From an uncultured bacterium (GTDB taxonomy: Bacteria > Patescibacteriota > Minisyncoccia > Phycocordibacterales > UBA9973), in contig CAIJZZ010000038.1 of the NCBI GenBank assembly GCA_903825255.1, forward strand, positions 1-47,618: 47,618 nt of DNA. The letters are read 5' to 3'. Below are positions 36,619 through 45,948 of the stretch, in pieces; position 1 is the stretch's first letter; each line of letters starts with the position of its first letter. A program made the position numbers and the translations under genes. The notes beneath the pieces were generated by a model. It had not been told where the DNA came from. It did not search any database and worked only from the letters and a program-made list of their open reading frames with translations.

Positions 36619-36662
36619 AAAAACACTATCTGGCTATTACCAGATAGTGTTTTTATTTTTTT
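36619..36662 (+). terminator. Rho-independent terminator after the pilin gene
   Basis: aaaaacactatctgg-ctatta-ccagatagtgttttt perfect 15-bp stem followed by T-rich tract. Confidence 0.9.
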
Positions 36663-36666
36663 GTAG

Positions 36667-36713
36667 TATAACCCTGTAGTAGAACTTTTAAAAAGTTTCA
36701 CTACGGGGTATAA
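36667..36713 (+). repeat. Short imperfect palindromic repeat (family E), copy 2
   Basis: tataaccctgtagtagaacttttaaaaagtttcactacggggtataat. Confidence 0.85.
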
Positions 36714-36743
36714 TATGTATTATATTAAGCATTATAAAAAAAT

Positions 36744-38507
36744 ATGACAAAAAAGTCCGAGAATGATATTAAAGATATTCATTCTAAATTAAATAAAAAT
36801 ATTATAATTAGCGGTCCTCTTATTGCCTTTTTTATTTTAGCGATTTCTTTAACGGTTACTTATTTTGCCTGGTTTTATAATACCCAGGTTACAAATAGCC
36901 AAGCGGAGCTTAAATTTGATTTAGCCACAAACATAATTATTAATTCTATTAAAGAAAATAAAACACTCTTTACTGCTAATAATTCTTCAATAAGTAGTTT
37001 TTCTTTTGCTGATCAACTTTTATATCAAGGAGTTGATTTTAAAATTTATACAGGAGATGTCGTTAAATCTGATTCTGTATTTTACGATTCAAATCCAGTA
37101 ATACTTGTTACAGCAAATAACATATCTTCTCTACAAAAGACTGATCATTTAACTGTTGATGGAAATATTTTTACTGTTTATTCATTTGTCACAAAACAAA
37201 ATTTTGATAATTATACTTCTAATTGGGTGCCAAAGTTGATCGCTATTTTAGGCTTCATTGGTTCGATTTCAATTTTTGGTATTAGTCTTTCTATTTTAAG
37301 TGCTAGGCGAAGAGCGTTAGATATTGCTAAAATTATTACTAAAAATTTAGAAGAAAAAAGCGTAGAATTAGAAGAAATAAATTCTCGATTATTTAAAGAA
37401 ACTAATGAAAACAATGCGATTCTTTCTTCGATGGTAGAATGTTTGATTGGTGTTTCAGGGGAAGGTAAAGTTTTGTTTATGAATCAAATTGCGATGGCGA
37501 TGACTGGTCTGGCTGGAGTCGATGCTTATGGTAAAAATATTAATGAAATTTTACCATTATTTAAAAATGATGAATTGATTAGTGAGGCTAATTCTCCTAT
37601 TTACAAAGCCATAAAAAATCGGGATATGGGACGAGTTTATCTTTATGATAATGTTTATACCAAAGATAAATCTGGTCGTGTTTTTCCGATTATCCTTTCG
37701 GCCGTGCCACTTTCAGAAGATTTATCTGAAGGTGGAATTTCAATTATTGTAATGTTTCATGATATTTCCACAGAAAAAGCGGTGGACCATGCCAAGACCG
37801 AATTCGTGTCACTAGCTGCGCATCAGTTGCGTATGCCTTTAACCACCATCAGGTGGTATGTGGAAATGTTGTTAGATGGAGATCAAGGTCCTATTTTAGA
37901 GGGTCAAAAAGAATATATCAGTGAGATAGAAGAAAGTAATAAACGCATGATTTTTCTAGTTAATAATTTATTGAATGTTTCTCGGGTTCGTTTAGGTACT
38001 TTTACTATTGAGCCAGTCCCTTCTGATTTAACTAAGATAGTCGAGAGTGTCATCGCGGAGTTTAGGCCGATTATTACAAAGAAAAAAATGAATATCGAGA
38101 CAGAATTCAGTGAACAAACAAAAATATTTAACGCTGATTCAAATTTGATGCGAGTTATTTTTCAAAACTTAATTTCAAATGCTTTAAAATACACTGCAGA
38201 TGAAGGAAAAATAAAAGTTTCAATCGGTGAAAATAATGATCGTTTTTTCCTCTCTGTAGTAGATAATGGTTATGGAATTCCTAAGGAAGATCAATCAAAA
38301 ATATTTACTCAGCTTTATCGAGCCGATAATGTGCGAGAGAAAGAAGCGGATGGAAGTGGGCTTGGTCTATATATGATTAAAACGATTATTGAAGAAGCAG
38401 GTGGCACTATTGCATTTACTTCTGAAGAAAATAAAGGTACTCAGTTTTTTGTCACTTTTCCGAAGACTGGCATGAAGGCAAAGAAGGGAAGTGTAAAGCT
38501 TACTTAA
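36744..38507 (+). CDS. Membrane sensor histidine kinase with PAS domain
   Basis: Two TM segments, PAS region, HisKA FVSLAAHQLRMPLTTIRWYVEML, HATPase VIFQNLISNALKYT, DNGYGIP, GSGLGLYMIKTIIE. Confidence 0.95.
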   Translation: MTKKSENDIKDIHSKLNKNIIISGPLIAFFILAISLTVTYFAWFYNTQVTNSQAELKFDLATNIIINSIKENKTLFTANNSSISSFSFADQLLYQGVDFKIYTGDVVKSDSVFYDSNPVILVTANNISSLQKTDHLTVDGNIFTVYSFVTKQNFDNYTSNWVPKLIAILGFIGSISIFGISLSILSARRRALDIAKIITKNLEEKSVELEEINSRLFKETNENNAILSSMVECLIGVSGEGKVLFMNQIAMAMTGLAGVDAYGKNINEILPLFKNDELISEANSPIYKAIKNRDMGRVYLYDNVYTKDKSGRVFPIILSAVPLSEDLSEGGISIIVMFHDISTEKAVDHAKTEFVSLAAHQLRMPLTTIRWYVEMLLDGDQGPILEGQKEYISEIEESNKRMIFLVNNLLNVSRVRLGTFTIEPVPSDLTKIVESVIAEFRPIITKKKMNIETEFSEQTKIFNADSNLMRVIFQNLISNALKYTADEGKIKVSIGENNDRFFLSVVDNGYGIPKEDQSKIFTQLYRADNVREKEADGSGLGLYMIKTIIEEAGGTIAFTSEENKGTQFFVTFPKTGMKAKKGSVKLT

Positions 38508-38528
38508 ATAAAAAAACAAAAATTTCTT

Positions 38529-38562
38529 AACAAAACTCCCTATCAAAGGGAGTTTTGTTTTT
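38529..38562 (+). terminator. Rho-independent terminator after the histidine kinase
   Basis: aacaaaactccc-tatcaaa-gggagttttgtt followed by ttt. Confidence 0.85.
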
Positions 38563-38573
38563 ATCCACAGTTC

Positions 38574-38602
38574 TTGACTTATACCCCTAGGGGGTATATA
38601 CT
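38574..38602 (+). promoter_or_regulatory. csoR promoter with CsoR-type operator in the spacer
   Basis: TTGACT-17 bp-TATACT; spacer contains tatacccc-tag-ggggtata dyad (38580-38598), resembling Cu(I)-responsive CsoR operators. Confidence 0.8.
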
Positions 38603-38608
38603 CTCGGT

Positions 38609-38872
38609 ATGGAAAATAATACCCAAAAGTTGATTAAGCGTTTAAAAATAATTGAAGGACAAGTACGAGGTTTACAAAACATGTTAGAAGAAGGGATTTA
38701 TTGTATTGATATAATTACTCAGACTTCGGCTATTAAGCAAGCTCTCTCCGGGGTGGAAGATAAATTAATGGAAGGGCATTTAGGACATTGTTTAGTGAAC
38801 CAAATAAAAAAAGGTCAGACAGACAAAGCCACGAAAGAAATATTAAAAGTTTATCAGTTAAAAAGAAAATAA
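38609..38872 (+). CDS. csoR: CsoR/FrmR-family metal-sensing transcriptional repressor
   Basis: LIKRLKIIEGQVRGLQNMLEEGIYCIDIITQTSAIKQAL...EGHLGHCLV: Cys/His/Cys CsoR-like ligands. Confidence 0.9.
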   Translation: MENNTQKLIKRLKIIEGQVRGLQNMLEEGIYCIDIITQTSAIKQALSGVEDKLMEGHLGHCLVNQIKKGQTDKATKEILKVYQLKRK

Positions 38873-38878
38873 TTAGAC

Positions 38879-39006
38879 GCTTGTTTTGTAATTTTTTAGG
38901 TACGGATTTTTTGAAGCTTAAAAAATCCTGCCTAGCCCGTGCCGGGACGGCCGAGGGAAGTTTTCGTCTCGACAGACTCGAAACTCCTAAAAATCACAAA
39001 ACAAGC
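38879..39006. repeat. Intergenic palindromic element (family C), copy 2, between csoR and copA
   Basis: Outer arms gcttgttttgtaattttttagg / cctaaaaatcacaaaacaagc; inner tacggattttttgaagcttaaaaaatcctg identical to the 15838 copy; inner gtctcgacagac hairpin. Confidence 0.9.
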
Positions 39007-39018
39007 TATAAAATAATT

Positions 39019-41307
39019 ATGAAAAATACCTATAAAATTAAAGGAATGCACTGCGTTTCATGTGCTTCGATTATTGAAAAAACTCTTAAAAAAACAGAAG
39101 GAGTAGATTTAGCGGAAGCAAATTATGGGAATGAGTCAGTTAAATTATCCTTTGATGAAAATAAAACGAATGCAGAAGATCTTTCTAAAAAAATTGAGCC
39201 ATTTGGGTATTCTTTAGTTACTGAAACGGCAAGTGATATGGGCATGAGTGAAGACGAACACAAGGTGCATACTGGTATTGGCCAATCAAAAAAGGAAAAG
39301 CTAACTGAAATCAAAGAAATGAAAAATAAAATTATTTCGGCAATTCCATTAGCGATTTTGAATATCTTTATTATGGGTTGGGATATTTTTTCTCAATATA
39401 AAATAGTCGGAGAGATGAATGGGGTGGTGCAAGGATTTTTTAATTATTTATTACCTTTGATGGCGACTTATATGCTTTTTGTTGTTGGTAAACCGTACTT
39501 ATTTGGCTTTTATCGCTTTCTGAAATATGGTAAAGCGAATATGGATACTTTAATAGGAATTGGAACTACAGCGGCATATTTATATAGTATTATTATAAGT
39601 GCCTTTGGTCCTGTTTTGAAAAATTTTATAAATGTAGAACATACATATTATGATGTAGTGATTGTGGTAATTACTTTTATTACTCTCGGTAAATATTTAG
39701 AAGCTCGTTCAAAAATAAAAACCGGTGATGCGATAGAAAAACTTCTAAATTTACAAGCGAAAACAGCGTTAGTTGTCCGAGCTGGGAAAGAAATTGAAAT
39801 TTCAGTGAGTGAGGTAATGCATGGGGATTTTATAATCATAAAACCTGGAACTAAAATTCCAGTGGATGGAATTATCACGGAAGGGAGTTCTTTTCTTGAT
39901 GAGAGTATGGTGACCGGAGAACCAATGCCAGTAAAAAAGAAAATAGGAGATAGTGTGGTGGCTGGAACCATTAACACGAACGGAGCATTTACTTTTAAAG
40001 CGACGAAAGTTGGTGGAGAAACACTTTTAGCCCAAATAATAAAAATGGTAGAAGAAGCACAAGGCAGCCGGGCACCGATCCAAGCACTCGCTGATAAAAT
40101 TTCGGCTGTTTTTGTGCCGATAGTTTTAGTCTTAGCTTTTATAACTTTAGGTTTATGGCTATTATTTGGAACTGGGTCACTTGGTTTCTCGCAAGCATTA
40201 TCTTTTGGTTTGGTTTCCTTCGTAAGTATTTTAGTTATAGCTTGTCCGTGTGCGTTGGGCCTCGCGACACCGACTGCGATTATTGTCGGAGTTGGTAAAG
40301 GATCGAAAGAAGGAATATTAATTAAAGATGCGGAAACATTAGAGAAATTACATAAAGTTGATACAGTAGTGGTGGATAAAACCGGAACCGTAACTCTCGG
40401 CAAACCAACCTTAGTTGATATTCAAAATTTATCAGATCTAAAAGATGAAGAGTTAATTTCAATTTTAGCAACGTTAGAAAAAAAATCAGAACATCCCATC
40501 GCTCAGGCGATTGTAAATTATGTAGAAGAAAAGAAAATAAATATTAAAAAAATTTTAAATTTTGAAGGGCTGCAAGGTAAGGGGATTAAAGGAACGATTA
40601 ATAATGTGGAATATTTTGCTGGCAATTTAAAATTGGTAAAAGATTTGGGAATTATTTTTAATGCTTCAAAAATTGAGGAATTTACTGCACAAGGAAAAAC
40701 TCCAGTTATTTTAGTCACTAAAAATAAAGTACTCGGTTTTGTGATGGTAGCAGATGAAATAAAAAAAGAAGCGAAACAAGCAGTAAGTGATTTACATAAA
40801 TTAGGAATTAAGGTGGTGATGCTGACTGGGGATGATGAAAAAGCAGCAAACTATATGGCAGGCTTAGTAGGTATTGATGAAGTGGTGGCCCACGTCATGC
40901 CAGAAAATAAATTAAATAAAATTAAAGAACTTCAAGCAGAAGGTAAGATCGTGGCTATGACTGGTGATGGGGTAAATGATGCTCCAGCGCTTGCTCAAGC
41001 AGATGTGGGGATAGCGATGAGTACCGGTACGGATGTTGCTATAGAATCAGCTGGAATAACCCTTTTACACGGTGATATTTCAAAACTTGTCAAAGCGATT
41101 AAATTATCAAAGATCACCATGCGAGGGATAAAGCAAAATCTTTTCTGGGCTTTCTTTTATAATATTATTGGGATTCCACTAGCCTCAGGTTTATTTTACC
41201 CGATTTTTGGCTGGCTTTTAAATCCTGTTTTTGCTGGAATGGCTATGGCACTATCTAGTGTCTCAGTGGTGTCGAACTCACTGCGTATTAAAACTAAAAA
41301 GTTATAA
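39019..41307 (+). CDS. copA: Copper-translocating P-type ATPase (CopA-like)
   Basis: HMA GMHCVSCASIIE; CPC in VIACPCALGLATP; DKTGT; SEHPIAQAI; GDGVNDAPALAQADVGIAM. Track start 38788 reads through the palindromic element; ATG 39019 preferred. Confidence 0.95.
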   Translation: MKNTYKIKGMHCVSCASIIEKTLKKTEGVDLAEANYGNESVKLSFDENKTNAEDLSKKIEPFGYSLVTETASDMGMSEDEHKVHTGIGQSKKEKLTEIKEMKNKIISAIPLAILNIFIMGWDIFSQYKIVGEMNGVVQGFFNYLLPLMATYMLFVVGKPYLFGFYRFLKYGKANMDTLIGIGTTAAYLYSIIISAFGPVLKNFINVEHTYYDVVIVVITFITLGKYLEARSKIKTGDAIEKLLNLQAKTALVVRAGKEIEISVSEVMHGDFIIIKPGTKIPVDGIITEGSSFLDESMVTGEPMPVKKKIGDSVVAGTINTNGAFTFKATKVGGETLLAQIIKMVEEAQGSRAPIQALADKISAVFVPIVLVLAFITLGLWLLFGTGSLGFSQALSFGLVSFVSILVIACPCALGLATPTAIIVGVGKGSKEGILIKDAETLEKLHKVDTVVVDKTGTVTLGKPTLVDIQNLSDLKDEELISILATLEKKSEHPIAQAIVNYVEEKKINIKKILNFEGLQGKGIKGTINNVEYFAGNLKLVKDLGIIFNASKIEEFTAQGKTPVILVTKNKVLGFVMVADEIKKEAKQAVSDLHKLGIKVVMLTGDDEKAANYMAGLVGIDEVVAHVMPENKLNKIKELQAEGKIVAMTGDGVNDAPALAQADVGIAMSTGTDVAIESAGITLLHGDISKLVKAIKLSKITMRGIKQNLFWAFFYNIIGIPLASGLFYPIFGWLLNPVFAGMAMALSSVSVVSNSLRIKTKKL

Positions 41308-41335
41308 TTATAAAATAAATTTATTGAATAAAATT

Positions 41336-42367
41336 ATGGAACAAAATCAAAAAAAATATAAATTTCACGTACATGGTATGCATTGTAATGCTTGTGTGCT
41401 TTTGATTGAATCGGAGCTTAGTGAAATGCCAGGTATAAGTAAAGTTAAATCAAATTTAAAAGATAATTCAGTCGAAGTGACAGGAGATTTTGGTAACAAA
41501 ACTGAAATACAAATTGCGGAAGAATTAACTATATCGATCAAAAATAATGGTTATATTGTTTCTGTAGATAAACAAATTAAAGAAAATAATTGGTCTGATT
41601 TTAAAATTGCGGTACCTATCGCACTAGGTTTTATTGTTTTATTTATATTTTTACAAAAGCTCGGTATTGTGAATTTAATTAATTCTAAAGATGTGACTTA
41701 CAGTACTGCTTTTATTGTCGGTATTGTCGCTTCGCTCTCGACTTGTATGGCAGTGGTGGGTGGAATTGTACTTTCAATGTCGGCTACTTTTGCGAGAGAT
41801 GGAGATAAAATAAAACCCCAATTAATGTTTCATGGTGGACGCATTGTTTCTTTCTTTATTTTGGGTGGGATAATAGGTGCCGTTGGTGGAGCTTTTACTT
41901 TAGGGACAAATGGAACATTTTTTATGAGTTTAATCATTGGTTTAGTAATGTTTATTCTGGGAATTAATTTACTCGATGTTTTTCCTTGGGCAAAAAAGTT
42001 ACAGCCTTCTATGCCGAAGTTTATTGGTAAATATGCACACAATGTAACAAAATTAAATCATACTATTACTCCGCTTTTAGTTGGTATTGCGACTTTTTTC
42101 TTGCCTTGTGGATTTACTCAGTCAATGCAATTATATTCTTTGACCACTGGTAGTTTTTTAAAAGGTGGACTCACAATGCTTTCTTTTGCCTTAGGCACAC
42201 TACCTGTTTTAGCCTTAGTGAGCTTTAGTTCTTTTAGTATAAAAAATAGTTCCAAATCCGGAATCTTTTTTAAGTCAGCTGGTCTAGTCGTTATTTTATT
42301 CGCATTCTTTAATATTATTAACAGTTTAGTGGTAATTGGAATATTACCGCCCATTTTTAGTTTTTAG
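41336..42367 (+). CDS. HMA domain fused to a DsbD/TauE-like (UreH-type) membrane protein
   Basis: FHVHGMHCNACVLLIESEL (HMA CxxC) then six-TM region with STCMAVVGG and FFLPCGFTQSMQ Cys motifs. Confidence 0.85.
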   Translation: MEQNQKKYKFHVHGMHCNACVLLIESELSEMPGISKVKSNLKDNSVEVTGDFGNKTEIQIAEELTISIKNNGYIVSVDKQIKENNWSDFKIAVPIALGFIVLFIFLQKLGIVNLINSKDVTYSTAFIVGIVASLSTCMAVVGGIVLSMSATFARDGDKIKPQLMFHGGRIVSFFILGGIIGAVGGAFTLGTNGTFFMSLIIGLVMFILGINLLDVFPWAKKLQPSMPKFIGKYAHNVTKLNHTITPLLVGIATFFLPCGFTQSMQLYSLTTGSFLKGGLTMLSFALGTLPVLALVSFSSFSIKNSSKSGIFFKSAGLVVILFAFFNIINSLVVIGILPPIFSF

Positions 42368-42396
42368 TTTATTTATTAATAGAATTTATTTATCAT

Positions 42397-42783
42397 ATGA
42401 AAACAACCATCATTTCAATTTTTATAGCTATTGTTTTAATTATAGGAGCCTTTGTACTTTCAAAAGGGAATAATAGTGGAGATGTAGCGGCTGCTAATAA
42501 TGTTACTATCGTGGATGGTAAACAAATTATCGAGATCAAAGCTAAAGGAGGTTATGAACCAAAAAAGAGTGTAGCCAAGGCTGGTATTCCGACAATTTTA
42601 CGTTTTGAAACTAGTGGCACTTTCGATTGTTCCTCTTCAATAAGAATTCCAAGTTTAAGTATCGATAAAAACTTACCTCAGTCAGGTTCTACAGATATAG
42701 ATATCGGTATAGCTAAAGCAACAAATATCCAAGGGACCTGCGGAATGGGAATGTACCCATTTCAAATTGATTTTCAAAATTAA
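42397..42783 (+). CDS. Membrane-anchored cupredoxin-like protein
   Basis: N-terminal anchor; GGYEPKKSVAKAGIPTILRFETSGTFDCSSSIRIPSL...GTCGMGMYPFQIDF. Confidence 0.8.
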   Translation: MKTTIISIFIAIVLIIGAFVLSKGNNSGDVAAANNVTIVDGKQIIEIKAKGGYEPKKSVAKAGIPTILRFETSGTFDCSSSIRIPSLSIDKNLPQSGSTDIDIGIAKATNIQGTCGMGMYPFQIDFQN

Positions 42784-42788
42784 AATTT

Positions 42789-44693
42789 TTATTTATTAAG
42801 CAAAACTCTTGTCTTCGGACCTACATTGCCTAGTTGAGGGAGCTTGTGAGCTTTTTGAAAAGCTTTTACTGCAACCTCTGTTGCGGAACCAAAACCTCCA
42901 TCAACTTTACCTTTATAAAATCCAAGAGTTTTAAGTTTCTTTTGTAGTTCTAAAACTTCTGTGCCTTTTGAACCTAATTTTATTGATTTTGTAAATTCGA
43001 AAGTTGTATTTGTTGGTGTAGATACAGTATCAGGAACATAAGTTGTTGTCGTAGGAGTAGAAACATAATTTGGACAAGTTTGACCAGTTACTGTGCTAAA
43101 TAAAGTAGTAGAAGTACAGCCAGCTGGAATAGTATTTATTATAGAAGTATTGCAAGAGATACCGGTGGTTTGACTATATCCATCATTAGAAAGACAGCCG
43201 GTAGGTAAAGTAGAAATTACTGGAGTAGAATTACAAGAGATTCCAGTGATTTGACTATATCCTGCAGTTGAAAGACAACCAATGGGCAAGGAAGAAGTAG
43301 ATGATGAACCCAAAACAGTAACAGAAAGAGTAGCGCAATTTCCACCAGCGGAACATACATTCATAGCTGAAGACCCAGTGCCAACACCATAGAGTGTTAG
43401 GATATTAACATTCAAGGATGGTTGGAAAATATTACTAGCCGTTGAATATATAGTATATGGTAAAGAACCTCCAGAAATTGTGATGGTTGAAGTTTGCCCG
43501 ACTGAAAGAGAAATATTTTCTTGGCTTAAAATTGGATGACCACTACCAGTGCTAGTGCCGGATCCATAATTAACCGTAATGGTTAAAGATCCGCAGTTAT
43601 TTGTAGCAGCACAGACACTTAAAACCGAAGTGCCATTTGTGATTCCAAGAAGAGTTAAGGTTGTGCCAGATAAATTTGCCTGAACAATACTCGGATTTGA
43701 ATTAGATGAAACATACAATAAACTATTAGTTGGTCCATAAACGCTTACATTTACATTTTGTCCAATAAATACAGTTGGATTTGATTGACTGAAAGTTATC
43801 GCTGCAGAATTTACAGAACCAATTGTTACATTTATAATTCCACAAGAACTATTATCACTAGAACAAACTGTGATTGAAGATGAACCAGTTGTGCTTGAGG
43901 TAGTTAAAGTAATTGTTGAGCCTGAAATACTTGTTTGAACTATACCTTGGTTTTGGCTTGTGTTGTTTAAAACATTATAAGAACCAGATCCGCCAGTTAT
44001 TTGGATAGAAACATTTTGTCCAGCCGAAAGTGAAACACTGTTTTGGCTGAAAGTTAATGGTTGAACACTTGAGTTTTGAACGGTAACATAAATGCTTGAA
44101 CAATTCGTATTATTATTTACCAAACAAATAGAAGCTACTGTTGAACCATAACTATTTGCTAAAACATTAATTTGATTACCACTTAAATTAATATTAGCTA
44201 TCATCGGGCTTGAATTACTAGATAAATATAGAGAGCTTGAACCCATATTATTTGCAGTTACAGTGGATGATTGGCCAACCGTTAAAACGAGACCAGTTTG
44301 GCTCAAAGAAAGCATATTACTACTAGAAGTTAATGAGGAAACTGAAGGCCAAGAGATAGTTTGTGATTGAGAACCATTAATTCCACCTAGTTTAACGTAA
44401 ACTAAACTATTAGAAATAATTCCATAATTAGAACTACTGACAGTAATCGTTAAGTTTCCATTTGCATTAGTAGTACCAATAGAACTGATTTGTTGGCCGG
44501 ATCCGTTTTTTATATAGTAAAACAAAACACCTGTGTTTGGGTCTCCAGTTACATTTAGTTGAACAGAATCACCGTCACCTGTAGGAGAAATTAATAAAGT
44601 CGGAGTAACTGCTTGGGCTCTTGAGATAGAAAAGAATAAACAGAAAACTATTATTCCTAATAAAATAAATTGTCTAGATATTAAATGTTTCAT
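42789..44693 (-). CDS. Secreted repeat protein with Ig-like (Big-type) repeats and C-terminal peptidoglycan-binding domain
   Basis: Signal peptide MKHLISRQFILLGIIVFCLFFSISRAQA; repeats LSVGQTSTITISGGSLPYTIYS...; C-term LGSKGTEVLELQKKLKTLGFYKGKVDGGFGSATEVAVKAFQKAHKL. Track start at 44714; ATG 44693 fits the signal peptide. Confidence 0.85.
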   Translation of the reverse strand: MKHLISRQFILLGIIVFCLFFSISRAQAVTPTLLISPTGDGDSVQLNVTGDPNTGVLFYYIKNGSGQQISSIGTTNANGNLTITVSSSNYGIISNSLVYVKLGGINGSQSQTISWPSVSSLTSSSNMLSLSQTGLVLTVGQSSTVTANNMGSSSLYLSSNSSPMIANINLSGNQINVLANSYGSTVASICLVNNNTNCSSIYVTVQNSSVQPLTFSQNSVSLSAGQNVSIQITGGSGSYNVLNNTSQNQGIVQTSISGSTITLTTSSTTGSSSITVCSSDNSSCGIINVTIGSVNSAAITFSQSNPTVFIGQNVNVSVYGPTNSLLYVSSNSNPSIVQANLSGTTLTLLGITNGTSVLSVCAATNNCGSLTITVNYGSGTSTGSGHPILSQENISLSVGQTSTITISGGSLPYTIYSTASNIFQPSLNVNILTLYGVGTGSSAMNVCSAGGNCATLSVTVLGSSSTSSLPIGCLSTAGYSQITGISCNSTPVISTLPTGCLSNDGYSQTTGISCNTSIINTIPAGCTSTTLFSTVTGQTCPNYVSTPTTTTYVPDTVSTPTNTTFEFTKSIKLGSKGTEVLELQKKLKTLGFYKGKVDGGFGSATEVAVKAFQKAHKLPQLGNVGPKTRVLLNK

Positions 44694-44771
44694 ATCAATA
44701 ATTATACTATACAATTTTTAAATATATGCACCTTAATGGTTTATAAGTTTTTAATAATGTGTCTTAAAAAC

Positions 44772-44799
44772 AAAAAACCCACATATTAATTGGGTTTTT
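44772..44799 (-). terminator. Terminator hairpin downstream of the 44830-45138 gene
   Basis: aaaaaaccca...tgggttttt inverted repeat. Confidence 0.6.
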
Positions 44800-44829
44800 C
44801 GTAAAAAAATTATTTTTTTAGAATGCTAT

Positions 44830-45138
44830 TTATTGTAATGGAGCACCATTATCAACAGCAGGAGCATAGTTGAAATAACTACCTCCGCGCATCATCCCAT
44901 AACCAGATTTATTATATTCACCATATCCGCCATTCGCTTTAATAAAACCAGTCATTTCACCAAGTCTAAAGCCACATGAAAAGATTATTATTACAATTGC
45001 AATTTTTAACACCATTTTTAATAGGTGATAGTGACCACCATGGCATCCATGGTTACCACACATACCGCCACAACATGCATGATCATGCATTGAATGCATA
45101 TCACACTCTGCACAACCTTTTTTATCCATATTTTCCAT
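44830..45138 (-). CDS. Small Cys/His-rich single-TM protein, putative metal-binding
   Basis: CAECDMHSMHDHACCGGMCGNHGCHGGHYH then TM MVLKIAIVIIIFSCGFRLGEMTGF. Confidence 0.75.
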   Translation of the reverse strand: MENMDKKGCAECDMHSMHDHACCGGMCGNHGCHGGHYHLLKMVLKIAIVIIIFSCGFRLGEMTGFIKANGGYGEYNKSGYGMMRGGSYFNYAPAVDNGAPLQ

Positions 45139-45245
45139 AAAAATTTTATTTGTTTTAATGATTATTAATATTTGTCCCGACCGAACGACCCCAGTCAGGC
45201 TTGTTTATATATAATAATATACCTTTTTATTTAAATGTTAAGAAG

Positions 45246-45926
45246 CTATTTTAAACTAAAAGGATTGAAGTTAGTTTTTAGATCATAATAGTCTTCTTTT
45301 TCAGCCTTTTTAAGAAATCTAACTACCTTATAAGTTAGCGGAGTAAATAAAATTTCGACGCCAGTTTTAAAAATATAATTTGAAATGATTAATGTAAGTA
45401 GAAGTGAGTTTGGTAAAAATCCGAAGAAAGCGATAATAATAAAAATAAAGCTATCTACGAGTTCTCCGACTATGGTCGAGCCGATTGTTCGGGTCCAAAG
45501 ATATTTTCCTTTTGTCCATATTTTCATTTTAGCTAAAATAAAAGAATTAGAAAATTCACCACAGAAATATGCGATAAGACTAGCTAAAACGATTCTTGGA
45601 GTTAACCCTAATATAGTATCGTAAGCTGCTTGATTATTCCAGCCAGAGGCAGCTGGCAATTTACCAATGATGATAAAGATTAAAGACATTATAAAGATTG
45701 AAATAAAACCGAGCCAGATAACTCGTCTTGATTTTTTATAACCGTACACTTCAGTTAGGATGTCCCCAAAAATATAGCTTAATGGAAATAGGAGAGTGCC
45801 TCCATCAAAAGTAAACCAACCAAAATCTACTATTTTTGTCGAAGCGACATTTGAAATCAGTAAAACAGAAACAAAAAAAACTGCAATGTCTCCTAAATAT
45901 TTATAATTTTTTTGTGGCGTATCCAT
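45246..45926 (-). CDS. VUT/YhhQ family (queuosine precursor) transporter
   Basis: VASTKIVDFGWFTFDGGTLLFPLSYIFGDILTEVYGYKKSRRVIWLGF; RTIGSTIVGELVDSFIF. Confidence 0.9.
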   Translation of the reverse strand: MDTPQKNYKYLGDIAVFFVSVLLISNVASTKIVDFGWFTFDGGTLLFPLSYIFGDILTEVYGYKKSRRVIWLGFISIFIMSLIFIIIGKLPAASGWNNQAAYDTILGLTPRIVLASLIAYFCGEFSNSFILAKMKIWTKGKYLWTRTIGSTIVGELVDSFIFIIIAFFGFLPNSLLLTLIISNYIFKTGVEILFTPLTYKVVRFLKKAEKEDYYDLKTNFNPFSLK

Positions 45927-45948
45927 TTTATTAGGTTAATTTATAATT

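Noticed and set aside
38788-39018. N-terminal extension of the CopA ORF (RRLFCNFLGTDFLKLKKSCLARAGTAEG...)
   Set aside because: Overlaps csoR and is translation of the palindromic element; the HMA domain starts at ATG 39019.
39648-40403. 251-aa minus-strand ORF inside copA (also 17264-17737, 31920-32321, 8396-8716 and similar)
   Set aside because: Shadow ORFs antisense to strongly supported genes; no recognisable motifs.
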